Below are positions 8,966 through 16,926 of a stretch of DNA of 40,984 bases, one piece after another; within the stretch, counting starts at the first letter, position 1, and each line of letters opens with the position of its first letter. This stretch comes from Nostocaceae cyanobacterium. GTDB taxonomy: Bacteria > Cyanobacteriota > Cyanobacteriia > Cyanobacteriales > Nostocaceae. The DNA is taken from assembly GCA_030065825.1 (NCBI GenBank), contig JASJCY010000051.1, forward strand, positions 1-40,984, written 5' to 3'. The notes beneath the pieces were generated by a model. It was given only the letters and a program-made list of their open reading frames with translations, was not told the DNA's origin and did no database searches. Made by a program: the position numbers and the translations under genes.

Positions 8966-9397
8966 TTATAATTCTACATCATACTTTTTACCAATTTCAC
9001 AGAGTTTATCAAACTGTTCTTGTGCTGCTTGGGCTAATTTATCATCTGTTGGTAATGTATTGTTCGGACCTTTGGGAACTAAATACTTGACGTAAAGAGA
9101 AACAAAATCAACCACGATAGGTATACCCTTAAGATCATGTTCATCAGCTTGTTTCCCTGCTAACAAAGCTGCTAAACCCCCTTCAATGGAGTTTCTTGTG
9201 GCTTTGACAAATTGATCTACCAGTTCTTCCATGTAGTATGGTGCTGTCAGGTCTTCTAACTTACTATTGTCGGGAGTAAATTCATAACCTGCTGCTGTTG
9301 CTTGCTCCAGAACACACCATTCTGTAAATTCTTTTAGTGCTTCTGGGGGGAAGTTAGACAAGTGTGTATGTAATGCGAAATCAGACACAGTACTCAT
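8966..9397 (-). CDS. Conserved hypothetical protein
   Basis: This is a 143-aa acidic helical protein (MSTVSDFALHTHLSNFPPEA...). It has no transmembrane segment, signal peptide or known motif that I can see. Blocks such as LKEFTEWCVLEQATAAGY and YYMEELVDQFVKATRNSIEGG suggest a compact helical bundle. It is the next minus-strand gene after hupL, separated from it by the 0.8-kb tandem repeat. It is not the HupW protease: it lacks the small metal-binding fold motifs of that family. The function is unknown. Confidence 0.6.
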   Translation of the reverse strand: MSTVSDFALHTHLSNFPPEALKEFTEWCVLEQATAAGYEFTPDNSKLEDLTAPYYMEELVDQFVKATRNSIEGGLAALLAGKQADEHDLKGIPIVVDFVSLYVKYLVPKGPNNTLPTDDKLAQAAQEQFDKLCEIGKKYDVEL

Positions 9398-9489
9398 AGG
9401 TAATTTTGCAGTAGATCAATGTGGAGAAGGCTGTAGGAAGTCCGGATGACATTTTCATTACTCACCACTGACTTTCAAGTCAGCCTCTG

Positions 9490-10314
9490 TAGCGCAATAG
9501 TTTTTTGGAGGTTGACCCTTACTAAGCGCGCTATAGTTTTTGGGAGGGAAAACCATTACGGTAGAGCAATAGTTTTTTGTTTGGAGGTTGACCCTTACTA
9601 AGCGCGCTATAGTTTTTGTGAGGGAAAACCATTACGGTAGAGTAACAGTTTTTTGTTTGGAGGTTGACCCTTACTCTAGCGCTATAGTTTTTGTGAGGGA
9701 AAACCATTACGGTAGAGTAACAGTTTTTTGTTTGGAGGTTGACCCTTACTAAGCGCGCTATAGTTTTTTGGAGGTTGACCCTTACTAAGCGCGCTATAGT
9801 TTTTTGGAGGTTGACCCTTACTAAGCGCGCTATAGTTTTTGGGAGGGAAAACCATTACGGTAGAGCAACAGTTTTTTGTTTGGAGGTTGACCCTTACTAA
9901 GCGCGCTATAGTTTTTGGGAGGTTGACCCTTACTAAGCGCGCTATAGTTTTTGGGAGGGAAAACCATTACGGTAGAGCAACAGTTTTTTGTTTTGAGGTT
10001 GACCCTTACTAAGCGCGCTATAGTTTTTTGGAGGTTGACCCTTACTAAGCGCGCTATAGTTTTTGGGAGGGAAAACCATTATGGTAGAGCAACAGTTTTT
10101 TGTTTGGAGGTTGACCCTTACTCTAGCGCTATAGTTTTTTGGAGGTTGACCCTTACTAAGCGCGCTATAGTTTTTGGGAGGGAAAACCATTATGGTAGAG
10201 CAACAGTTTTTTGTTTTGAGGTTGACCCTTACTCTAGCGCTATAGTTTTTTTGGAGGTTGACCCTTAACTATAGCGCTATAGTTTTTGGGAGTGGAAACC
10301 GTTACGGTAGCGCG
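9490..10314. repeat. Composite tandem repeat abutting the hupL stop codon
   Basis: About 0.8 kb is built of two alternating units of roughly 36 bases. One unit contains GGAGGTTGACCCTTACTAAG followed by CGCGCTATAG. The other contains GGGAGGGAAAACCATTACGG followed by TAGAGCAACAG. I count about 14 of the first and 8 of the second, in an irregular order, with a few copies having TAGCGCTATAG in place of the GCGCGC form. The array ends a few bases from the hupL stop codon, so a hupL read-through transcript would include it. There are no unique spacers, so it is not CRISPR. Frames across it (9942-10190, 9951-10268) are repeat translations. Confidence 0.9.
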
Positions 10315-11403
10315 TTATGCAGTGCGGAAACGGGCTAACTCTTCCCCTGTCTTAGCATCATGGGCATGAACGGTACAAACTAAGCAAGAATCAAAAGAAC
10401 GGGCTACATGACCCACTTCAATGGGGTCTGTGGAATCAGCAATAGGTGTACCAATCAATGCTTCTTCGATAGGTCCGCGCTTTCCTAGAACATCCCTGGG
10501 TCCCACATTCCAGGTGGTAGGGGCAATTACCTGGTAATTCTTAATTTTGCCATCTTCTATTTCTACCCAGTGACATAGAGAACCACGGGCAGCTTCCGTT
10601 GCACCCCAACCCCTACCATCTTTCTCTTGGGGTTGGATATACCAGGGGTCATTGAGGCGAAATTCCCGCAAGCAGTGTTCCGCTTGACGGTACAATTTGA
10701 CGATTTCGTGAACCCTGGCTAATTGACGTAGGTGGGTACTAGCACCACCCAATTTCTTAAAAGCATCGAGGATAAACCCATCATAATGTTGCCAAGACTC
10801 CCCATGTTTTCCACCCGCTACCAATTGACGTGCCAAAGCACCAGCTTCTAAGCGTCCATGGTCGAGGTGACGCACCGCAGTAGACCAAGAATAGGCATTA
10901 TTAAAGTCTTTGGTGTTGTTATGGGTGGGTTTGGTAGTGCGATCGAAGGGATGGACATCTGCCGTTCCTTCATCATACCAGGAATGGGCGGTATTTTCTC
11001 GCGCTAGGGTATGGTCCATTAAGGCGTGGGTATCGCTAACGCTGTCATAAACCCCACTCTTCATAATTACAGCGCTATTTCGCCCTTCAATGGTGGGCTT
11101 CTGGTATTTATCCTCATGGGGTAGATATCCCCACGTAACATATTTGCCGATTCCGGCACCATATTTATCTAAACCGATATCGAAACCCATGCGCCAATAG
11201 AATCCCAAATCGGAATCCCGATGCTTGGGGCTTTCATCCAACCATTTGAGAAAGTCATCATAGGTCTGGATTTGTTCGTAACGTTCTAAGGAACAACCCA
11301 ACCACACTGGTTCTAACCAATTTGTGCGGAAATACTCCAAAATTGACCAAGCGCGGGTGATATCGGTCAAAGTTGGGGCACACATCACGCCACCAGGCAC
11401 CAT
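10315..11403 (-). CDS. hupL: Uptake hydrogenase large subunit, 3' portion
   Basis: This encodes the C-terminal 361 residues of HupL after the recombination site. It begins with MVPGGVMCAPT, in frame with the 5' portion at 25130-25690 once the element is removed. The C terminus has SFDSCLVCTVH, the second cysteine pair that binds the NiFe centre (DPCxxCxxH in the family; here S replaces P). It is followed by a 16-residue extension, AHDAKTGEELARFRTA, expected to be removed by the HupW protease. In vegetative cells this part is cut off from its promoter by the element. The protein forms the H2-oxidising dimer with HupS. The ATG at 11401-11403 lies within the core repeat and is not a separate start. 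Confidence 0.95.
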   Translation of the reverse strand: MVPGGVMCAPTLTDITRAWSILEYFRTNWLEPVWLGCSLERYEQIQTYDDFLKWLDESPKHRDSDLGFYWRMGFDIGLDKYGAGIGKYVTWGYLPHEDKYQKPTIEGRNSAVIMKSGVYDSVSDTHALMDHTLARENTAHSWYDEGTADVHPFDRTTKPTHNNTKDFNNAYSWSTAVRHLDHGRLEAGALARQLVAGGKHGESWQHYDGFILDAFKKLGGASTHLRQLARVHEIVKLYRQAEHCLREFRLNDPWYIQPQEKDGRGWGATEAARGSLCHWVEIEDGKIKNYQVIAPTTWNVGPRDVLGKRGPIEEALIGTPIADSTDPIEVGHVARSFDSCLVCTVHAHDAKTGEELARFRTA

Positions 11404-11416
11404 ATAACTGCTGTGG
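11400..11416. other. Recombination core of the hupL element, xisC-proximal copy
   Basis: CCATATAACTGCTGTGG on the plus strand encodes, on the minus strand, the end of the HupL tract HSSYM. It is identical to the copy at 25180-25196. The flanks differ at once on both sides, so the shared core is 17 bp. Confidence 0.95.
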
Positions 11417-11531
11417 CAACTAGTGGTATGCTGATTTAAGTTCTTGAATAACGTTTTTTGTAGTGTAAATGGTATTCACGAACATTTTATTTTTGCCATC
11501 ACAGTTTATAAATTAAGAGAATATTTAGGGA

Positions 11532-13034
11532 ATGAGCGGGCAAAATCAGCACCAGGATGATTGCAAATATCAAGCATCTACAGAGGAATATGCAAATGAA
11601 TCTCCACAGCAACATTTACACCAACATGCAACTGACTCATTCACCGATATATTTGCGGATTTTCAACCGCATAACACCACAGATGGTAGCTATAGGGGAA
11701 CAATGGCAAAAATTAAAGCGACAGAGTTACATTATCAAGAGGTTTTTGAGCAAAAGTTAACCCAAGCAAATAGTAATTTAAAAAGAGATAGGGTGAGAGT
11801 TCGTATCAAACAAACTGGTAATTCTCTACAGCTACGAGCAACTTTACCATTGAAACCTGACGATTGTAGTAAACCTCAAGGAAAAAGTAAAAAACAGTAC
11901 GATTTATCTTTGGGTATACCAGCAAATTTAGAAGGATTGAAAACCGCTATTGAAGAAAGTTACGAGTTAGGGAAATTAATTGCCCGTCATACTTTTGCAT
12001 GGAACGAGAAATATTTAGGAACAAGAGTTAGAGAAAAAAATAGGGAAAATAAACAAAGCAAAACCATTGGGAAATTATTAGATAAGTTTGAAGAAAATTA
12101 TTACCAAATTCGTCAGAAAACAATCACTAGTCAAAATACTTTCGCTAATTATATATCAGTAATTAAAAGAAATTTCAGCCTGGATACTTTGGCAACTAAA
12201 GATAATTTCGAGAACGTAATCAATGCATCCCAAGGAAATAAAAAGAATGAACTGATTGCTGTATGTTCCGTTTTTATTAAAGCTTTTAATTTAGGATTTA
12301 CTTTAGATGTAACTCGCGACCGCGTAACTCCCAGCTATAGAGAAATTCCTGATGATGAAAAAATTATTAGTTCCTTTGAGCTATTTGAAAAATTTGCTCT
12401 TAACCGCAAAAACACCAATATTTGTGATGCCACCGACACTTGGGAAATGTGGCGTTGGGTATATGGAATGCTGGCAACTTTTGGATTAAGACCGCGAGAA
12501 TTATTTGTTAAACCAGATATTAATTGGTGGATATCCACACAAAATATAGATAATACTTGGAAAGTTAATCGAGATACCAAAACCGGACATCGGGAAGTCA
12601 TTCCCTTTGTTCCCGAATGGATAGAATTATTCGATTTAAAAAATCCCCAACCATTAAAAATATTAGAGAAAAAACTTGCCAAAATTACATCGGTGCAAAG
12701 TATTAATTGGATGCGGAGAGATATATCTAGATGGTTTAGAAAAGTGGGAATTGAATTTAAACCTTACGACCTACGTCATGCTTGTGCAATTCGTTCCCAC
12801 CTCCAAGGAATACCCATCAAAGCAGCAGCAGATAATCTAGGTCATACCGTTGACGAACATACAAAAACTTACCAGCGTTGGTTTGGTATTGAAAATCGGA
12901 AAAAAGCCTTTGGTGAGGTAATTAATCAAAAGTCGTTGATTGAATTGCAGAAGAATGAAATATTGGCATTACGGATGGAAAATGAAAGATTAAAGTTGGA
13001 AGTTGAGAGATTGAAATTTCAGCAGAATGGTTGA
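11532..13034 (+). CDS. xisC: XisC-type site-specific recombinase of the hupL element
   Basis: This is a 500-aa phage-integrase-family recombinase of the XisA/XisC group, 115 bases inside the element. The N-terminal 60 residues are rich in H and Q. The C-terminal catalytic domain shows GLRPRELF (first Arg) near residue 318, YDLRHACAIRSHLQG (Arg, with Y where most enzymes have H), LGHTVDEHTKTYQRWF (H and nucleophilic Y) near 437, then a Q/E/K-rich coiled coil to the end. It should excise the element late in heterocyst development. Start: the ATG at 11532 has AGGG only one base upstream; ATG at 11703 (MAKIKATELHY) with AGGGGAA before it is an alternative. Its last 65 codons are repeated in fragments downstream. 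Confidence 0.93.
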   Translation: MSGQNQHQDDCKYQASTEEYANESPQQHLHQHATDSFTDIFADFQPHNTTDGSYRGTMAKIKATELHYQEVFEQKLTQANSNLKRDRVRVRIKQTGNSLQLRATLPLKPDDCSKPQGKSKKQYDLSLGIPANLEGLKTAIEESYELGKLIARHTFAWNEKYLGTRVREKNRENKQSKTIGKLLDKFEENYYQIRQKTITSQNTFANYISVIKRNFSLDTLATKDNFENVINASQGNKKNELIAVCSVFIKAFNLGFTLDVTRDRVTPSYREIPDDEKIISSFELFEKFALNRKNTNICDATDTWEMWRWVYGMLATFGLRPRELFVKPDINWWISTQNIDNTWKVNRDTKTGHREVIPFVPEWIELFDLKNPQPLKILEKKLAKITSVQSINWMRRDISRWFRKVGIEFKPYDLRHACAIRSHLQGIPIKAAADNLGHTVDEHTKTYQRWFGIENRKKAFGEVINQKSLIELQKNEILALRMENERLKLEVERLKFQQNG

Positions 13035-13151
13035 TTTTTAGATATAGCGGTTTTCATGGATAAACCGGGTTTCTGAACCAAAAATTAGGGTTGTCGCAGG
13101 TAAATATTGTGAAGAAATTAGTTATGGATGACTTATCTGTTCGTTTCTTCA
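13035..13151. other. Spacer after xisC
   Basis: This short stretch holds no gene. It starts with ATATAGCGGTTTTC, a motif that also forms the arms of the 130-bp repeat at 29690-30600, and leads directly into the multi-hairpin repeat. Confidence 0.4.
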
Positions 13152-13296
13152 CCACCTTGAAATTAATTTCAAGCAACCAACAGACAAAGCACGTTAAAAC
13201 GCGCTGTTAGCGCAGCTTATCCGTAGGACATAAACCTTGCTCAGTCTGATTTATCAGACTTTGTATATAGGTTCCTGGGAATTAATTCCCAGGTGG
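13152..13296. repeat. Multi-hairpin palindromic repeat inside the hupL element
   Basis: CCACCT and AGGTGG close the unit. Inside are TTGAAATTAATTTCAA, AGCACGTTAAAACGCGCT (one mispair), AGTCTGATTTATCAGACT and CCTGGGAATTAATTCCCAGG. About 20 extra bases (GCGCAGCTTATCCGTAGGAC) lie after the second hairpin compared with the copies at 30 and 731. It sits between xisC and the first xisC tail fragment. Confidence 0.8.
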
Positions 13297-13305
13297 ACAT
13301 TACCC

Positions 13306-13365
13306 ATGAAAAATGAAAAATTAAGGTTGGAAGTTGAAAAGTTGAAATTCTCGCAGAATATCTAA
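13306..13365 (+). pseudogene. xisC 3'-end fragment 1
   Basis: The 20 codons from ATG at 13306 read MKNEKLRLEVEKLKFSQNI and match the last coiled-coil residues of XisC (MENERLKLEVERLKF...). Only the very end of the gene is present, and its left edge falls next to the multi-hairpin repeat. The stop codon overlaps the end of an integrase remnant on the other strand. Confidence 0.75.
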
Positions 13366-13505
13366 AAATCCAGAGGACTCCAAACAGCTTTACCACCACG
13401 GTTAAGAACGTGGGTATAAATGATGTTAGTTTTCACATCCTTATGTCCGAGTAATTCCTGAATAGTGCGAATGTCATAGCCATTTTGCAGTAAATAATGA
13501 CGATA
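13362..13505 (-). pseudogene. Integron-type integrase, C-terminal remnant
   Basis: The minus strand has 47 open codons ending in TAG. They include [36 protein letters not shown] and AVWSPLDF. The LGHKDV (catalytic His) and YTHVLNRGG (nucleophilic Tyr) motifs, with SPLD near the end, are hallmarks of integron integrases (IntI) and close relatives. The rest of the gene is missing here; a piece of the N-terminal half is found at 21481-21678 on the same strand. It is convergent with a xisC tail and overlaps it by four bases. Confidence 0.8.
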
Positions 13506-13599
13506 GTTAATCGAGAATGGTGCAAATTATCAGTTTCAAAGAATAATTTCACCCGACGTGTTAATTAAATGTTCCGTGTTACCAATTCTGAGCTTTGCT

Positions 13600-13785
13600 G
13601 TTGACGAACATAGGAAAACATACCAGCGTTGGTTTGGAATTGAAAACCGGAAAAAAGCCTTTGGTGAGGTGATTAGTCAAAAATCGTTGATTGAATTGCA
13701 GAAGAATGAAATATTAGCATTACGCATGGAAAATGAAAGATTAAAGTTGGAAGTTGAGAGATTGAAATTCTTAGAAAATATCTAA
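13600..13785 (+). pseudogene. xisC 3'-end fragment 2
   Basis: This is an in-frame copy of the last 61 codons of xisC, from VDEHRKTYQRWFGIENR to LKFLENI. It is very close to xisC but has its own substitutions and includes the codon for the nucleophilic tyrosine. The sequence upstream of it (13510-13599) does not match xisC. The open frame that starts at 13558 is therefore a chance fusion and not a gene. Confidence 0.8.
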
Positions 13786-13820
13786 AAATCAAGAAGACTA
13801 CGAACAGCTTTACCACCACA
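13782..13820 (-). pseudogene. Integron-type integrase, last codons (second remnant)
   Basis: The minus strand reads GGKAVRSLLDF followed by TAG, the same C terminus as the remnant at 13362-13505. It overlaps the end of xisC fragment 2 in the same way. The repeated convergent layout suggests that xisC-like and IntI-like genes were once neighbours with overlapping 3' ends. Confidence 0.55.
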
Positions 13821-13839
13821 GTATAATAAAGCTGGAATA

Positions 13840-13866
13840 ATACCAAAATATATTATATATTGGTAT
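13840..13866. promoter_or_regulatory. Palindrome upstream of parD, likely operator
   Basis: A near-perfect 27-bp palindrome with arms ATACCAA and TTGGTAT encloses an AT-only centre (ATATATTATATAT type). It ends 18 bases before the parD start codon, where a ParD protein or ParDE complex would be expected to bind for autoregulation. Confidence 0.6.
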
Positions 13867-13884
13867 GAAACAGGAGAAAATTGT

Positions 13885-14118
13885 ATGCAAAAGAATACAA
13901 GTGTTACCTTAGGCGAGCATTTTGAAGCATTTATCGCCAGTCAGATCAAAAGCGGGCGTTTCAATAGTGCCAGTGAAGCAATTCGGGCAGGACTACGCCT
14001 GTTAGAAGAGCGGGAAATCAAGCTTCTCGCTTTGCAACGAGCTTTAACAGAAGGAGAGAACAGCGGATTTTCCGACTATTCCCTCTCAGGATTACTTGCA
14101 GAACTTGACCGTGAATAG
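13885..14118 (+). CDS. parD: ParD-family antitoxin
   Basis: This is a 77-aa protein. The ribbon-helix-helix N terminus (TSVTLGEHFEAFIASQIKSG, then RFNSASEAIRAGLRLLEERE) is typical of ParD. The acidic C-terminal tail (GENSGFSDYSLSGLLAELDRE) should wrap the toxin. CAGGAG precedes the ATG by 8 bases. It is followed three bases later by parE, and a palindrome lies upstream. It neutralises ParE and represses the operon by family knowledge. Confidence 0.9.
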   Translation: MQKNTSVTLGEHFEAFIASQIKSGRFNSASEAIRAGLRLLEEREIKLLALQRALTEGENSGFSDYSLSGLLAELDRE

Positions 14119-14121
14119 CTC

Positions 14122-14421
14122 ATGTCAGCATTTCGCCTTACTGAATTAGCCAAGCAGGACTTGCTATCAATCGGTCGCTACACCCAAAAAACATGGGGAA
14201 GTGAGCAGAGAAACCGTTATCTCACTATGTTGGACGACTGCTTTCGTCTCTTGGCACAAGATCCACACAAAGGACGTACTTGTGATGAGATTCGTCCAGG
14301 ATATCGGAAATACCACATCGGACGACATCTTATCTTTTATCGGGAAGCCGACGAATATATTGATATCATTCGTATTTTGCATGACCGCATGGATGTGGAG
14401 TCTCATTTCGACGAAGACTAA
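14122..14421 (+). CDS. parE: ParE-family toxin
   Basis: This 99-aa protein of the RelE/ParE superfamily is intact from MSAFRLTELAKQDLLSIGRYT to the C-terminal DEYIDIIRILHDRMDVESHF. The conserved RHLIFYRE strand near residue 68 and the IRILHDRMD end are diagnostic. ParE toxins act on DNA gyrase in studied cases. It is one of the few unbroken toxins in the element. The last 22 codons and some following sequence are duplicated at 17658-17757. Confidence 0.9.
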   Translation: MSAFRLTELAKQDLLSIGRYTQKTWGSEQRNRYLTMLDDCFRLLAQDPHKGRTCDEIRPGYRKYHIGRHLIFYREADEYIDIIRILHDRMDVESHFDED

Positions 14422-14886
14422 CGCAAAAACAACCCATCTCCCCTCACATGAGCTAAAAACGCGAAAAAATAACCGTATCGATTTTCAATAATGAGCTAGT
14501 CACTATTGAAAAACTAAAAAAACGGCTCTCAGACGAAGGGTTATCGGTCGCACTAACAATAAGTGAGATAGTACGCCTATATTCTATATAATCCTCCCGT
14601 CAAGGGTGATTATACTGAAAGTCACTGTATAATAACCAAGCGGGATTTAAAAAAGAAGTTTTCCGTATATTCATGGGGGAGGTAGTTATAATGTTTGGTA
14701 TATTAGGGTTCGGAAAAAGATTATACGGAAACTTTCCGTATAATAAATAGTTATACAGCTTTGTCTGTTGCTGCTACCTTAGTCACTTTTATCTTGAGTG
14801 CCATTACCTCAATATCGAAAATTGGGTGTCAGATTTGTTTGTATGAGACCTGTTGCAAAATAAGAAAACGAAGAGGTTTGTAGATT
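14422..14886. other. Region after parDE with palindromes
   Basis: No convincing gene is present. A frame at about 14461-14590 reads KITVSIFNNELVTIEKLKKR and LSVALTISEIVRLYS but has no start codon, so it may be a remnant of a small DNA-binding protein. At 14721-14743 lies a perfect palindrome with arms TTATACGGAAA and TTTCCGTATAA. A related half (TTTTCCGTATA) occurs near 14661, and a sister palindrome lies at 18151-18169. Confidence 0.4.
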
Positions 14887-15702
14887 ATGACAATGGTACC
14901 GCCTCATATACCCGGTACACGCCCTGGAGTTGCTCTTTTGTATGACTTTGTTGCTGATGCCGTTAAAAATTGGAGGAGGAAGCGTCCTGATGGTAAGTCA
15001 GACAATCTAAGTATTGACTTCTTTGAGAAGATTGACTTAGAAGCTTTGCGTAGTGTTATTAATGTAGTAGGCAAAAATAATAATGTTGATCTTCAGATAA
15101 CAGGTTTTAGAGTTAAAGAACATGGAAAGAAGTTAGAAATATTTGTCGATATCTCTGGAGAGTCTAATAAGACGAAGTTGAAACGGGAGATTAATCGGGA
15201 ATACAACACAGAAACTCAAAAGCGTAAAGATGATGGTACTATCAACTTCTTATATATAGGAAATTATATAGAAAATTGGGTGCAGAATAGTCAAACGAAT
15301 TTGCCTAGAGCAAGTGGTCAAATAGATAGTGGAAATACTCATATGTCTACAAACTTTGAAAACAATCTCAGTGGAGCAAATGTTGCAAATTTTGCTAACC
15401 AAATTTCAGATAATGCACGACAGCAAGCGAATCAACACATTTATCTGTCTGAACAAAAGAAGACTCTTGCAGAAGCTGCTAATGAGATTCAGAAACTTCT
15501 TGAGCAACTTGAAAAATCTCATCCTGCTGCTACTGAGATTGAAAAAATTGCATATGTTAATGATGAGACAACTCCTAGTTTCAAACGTCGGATAGTTGGT
15601 GCGTTGGGGGCTGGAGGTGAAGCTGCTATCGAAGAGTTCTTAGACAATTCGTATCTCAACATCAGCAAAGCAATTATTAAGGGTTGGATAAAACCGGAGT
15701 GA
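14887..15702 (+). CDS. Unknown protein with a cyanobacterial C-terminal helical domain
   Basis: This is a 271-aa protein. Residues 1-110 form an alpha/beta region (FFEKIDLEALRSVINVVG, then VKEHGKKLEIFVDISG) that I do not recognise. Residues 150-200 contain FENNLSGANVANFANQISDN, similar to the low-complexity linker after pentapeptide repeats in cyanobacterial proteins. The rest is a coiled coil (KKTLAEAANEIQKLLEQLEK) and a compact domain with GALGAGGEAAIEEFLDNSYL, then ISKAIIKGWIKPE, which is common at the C terminus of Nostocales signalling or NACHT-type proteins. It is probably cytoplasmic. The role is unknown. Confidence 0.6.
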   Translation: MTMVPPHIPGTRPGVALLYDFVADAVKNWRRKRPDGKSDNLSIDFFEKIDLEALRSVINVVGKNNNVDLQITGFRVKEHGKKLEIFVDISGESNKTKLKREINREYNTETQKRKDDGTINFLYIGNYIENWVQNSQTNLPRASGQIDSGNTHMSTNFENNLSGANVANFANQISDNARQQANQHIYLSEQKKTLAEAANEIQKLLEQLEKSHPAATEIEKIAYVNDETTPSFKRRIVGALGAGGEAAIEEFLDNSYLNISKAIIKGWIKPE

Positions 15703-15761
15703 ATGCTGGAGCACTGTATAGAAGCCATGTGGTATCTTTCTTTGAAATGCCAAGAATGATC

Positions 15762-15850
15762 GCCGATCTTGTAGGGTGCGTTCCTTAATGGAGCTCTTGC
15801 TACTCAATTGATAGATTTCTCTTAACGCACCATGCTCATGTATTTCTTGA
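15762..15850. repeat. 86-bp hairpin repeat, copy 1
   Basis: GGTGCGTT (15775-15782) and AACGCACC (15824-15831) form the stem. A second copy lies at 16525-16613 in the same orientation. The two bracket exactly one toxin-antitoxin pair, like direct repeats around a cassette. Confidence 0.7.
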
Positions 15851-15876
15851 AGCAAACGATCGCTCAACTTCACTGT

Positions 15877-15930
15877 TAAACATCTTTGAGAAAAGCGATC
15901 ACTTGATATCCAAACAAATCAATAAAAATA
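15877..15930. repeat. 200-bp dispersed repeat, partial left end
   Basis: AACATCTTTGAGAAAAGCGA starts here, as in the complete copies at 22579 and 23503. Only the first 50 or so bases match. It directly follows GTTAAAC. The rest of 15703-16052 contains no gene. Confidence 0.6.
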
Positions 15931-16052
15931 TGCGTGCAGAGTAGGTTTTATACTCAGTGGAGAGTGGAAATTATAGCATTTAAAGTCACGGGAGATTTGC
16001 TCCTCTATGCAAAGCTATAATGTGATTGAAATCAAAAAATTATAATTTCGAT

Positions 16053-16253
16053 ATGTCAACCATTGAACAAATTGAAGCAGCTATTCTAACGCTTCCACCA
16101 GAAGAATTTCAGCGACTTCGGCAATGGATCTTAGACATAGACTACAAGCGTTGGGATGAGCAGCTAGAACAAGACATCGCAGACGGCAAACTGGAGGCTT
16201 TAGCAGAAAAAGCAATCGCTGAGTTTAAAGGGGGACATTGCCGAGAACTCTGA
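16053..16253 (+). CDS. Antitoxin-like protein of a RelE/ParE-type pair
   Basis: This is 66 aa from the ATG at 16053 (MSTIEQIEAAILTLPPEEFQ), better than upstream non-ATG starts because it matches the family start. The motif LPPEEFQRLRQWILDID and the tail KLEALAEKAIAEFKGG are typical of small cyanobacterial antitoxins found next to RelE-fold toxins. The stop codon overlaps the toxin start (TGATG). The toxin gene is interrupted, so this antitoxin is now without an intact partner. Confidence 0.75.
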   Translation: MSTIEQIEAAILTLPPEEFQRLRQWILDIDYKRWDEQLEQDIADGKLEALAEKAIAEFKGGHCREL

Positions 16254-16513
16254 TGCATTACACAACGCGAAGATTTTGGAAGTGCTATGACGAGTTATCC
16301 CCTCAAGTTCAGGAGACAGCAGATCAGTGTTAGGAACTTTTGAAAGCTGATCCATCTCATCCATCGTTACACTTCAAGAAGATCGGTAAAAAATACTGGT
16401 CAGTTCGAGCAGGATTAGACTATCGAGCTTTAGGAGTTGAGGTGGAAAGTGGTATTTCTTGGTTTTGGATCGGAAATCATGCAGAATATGACAAGTTAAT
16501 TGATAAGCTTTAA
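16253..16513 (+). pseudogene. RelE/ParE-type toxin with an internal stop
   Basis: The frame starts MHYTTRRFWKCYDELSPQVQ, hits TAG at 16331-16333 (codon 27), and then continues open for another 59 codons with the rest of the fold: LLKADPSHPSLHFKKIGK, YWSVRAGLDYRALGVE and FWIGNHAEYDKLI. The C-terminal WIGNHAEYDKL block is characteristic of this toxin family. A single change of the TAG would restore an 86-aa toxin. It is bracketed by the 86-bp hairpin repeats. Confidence 0.85.
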
Positions 16514-16926
16514 CCATAAATCCAGCCAATCTTGTAGGGTGCGTTCCTGAATGCAACTCTTGCTACTCCATTGATAGATTTCTCTTAACGCACCATGCTC
16601 ATGTATTTCATGAACTACCAGCCCTTACTTCGTTGAAGGACTGGTTTCTGCATCCAGCCCAGCAAGGAGTGATTTTTGACGCTTCTTTTGACCCAGTTGC
16701 TGCATGTTTCCCGTATTTTTACGGGTACTTAAAGCAAGTGCGATCGCTCATCACCGTAGGCTGGGTACTACCTCCTATAGCCTGTATCTTTAGGATGTTA
16801 GGGTTTGCACCCCGCTTCATTTGCCTTTGAGGTGAACCACCTACACTCCACTCCCCTGACGGGTGAGACGTGAGATGAATTGCTGTTTCAGGGTAAAATC
16901 AAATTAGATTCCAAGGGGGTGCAGAT
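16514..16926. repeat. Gap with 86-bp hairpin repeat, copy 2, and a second hairpin
   Basis: The second 86-bp repeat occupies 16525-16613. It is followed by a stem-loop with arms CCAGCCCTT and AAGGACTGG (16619-16645). The following 280 bases contain no recognised gene; the 65-codon frame 16633-16830 has no family features. Near 16800 a GC-rich tract (TTTGCACCCCGCTTCATTTG) looks like the end of some older insertion. Confidence 0.5.

Noticed and set aside
8966-9397. hupW protease
   Set aside because: The protein lacks the metal-binding and GxGN-type start motifs of hydrogenase maturation proteases.
9942-10268. Two overlapping ORFs on opposite strands
   Set aside because: They are translations of the tandem repeat, with repeated peptides in both strands and no start signals.
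9490-10314. CRISPR array
   Set aside because: The units are contiguous and alternate between two fixed sequences. There are no unique spacers and no cas genes nearby.
11401-11403. Separate start codon for a 362-aa HupL fragment
   Set aside because: The ATG is an internal codon of hupL within the core repeat, with no promoter or binding site of its own.
13558-13785. Stand-alone 75-aa gene
   Set aside because: The first 14 codons do not match anything and the rest is a xisC tail. It is a chance fusion.
16633-16830. 65-aa hydrophobic ORF
   Set aside because: No start signal and no family features; it lies across a hairpin and insertion-like sequence.
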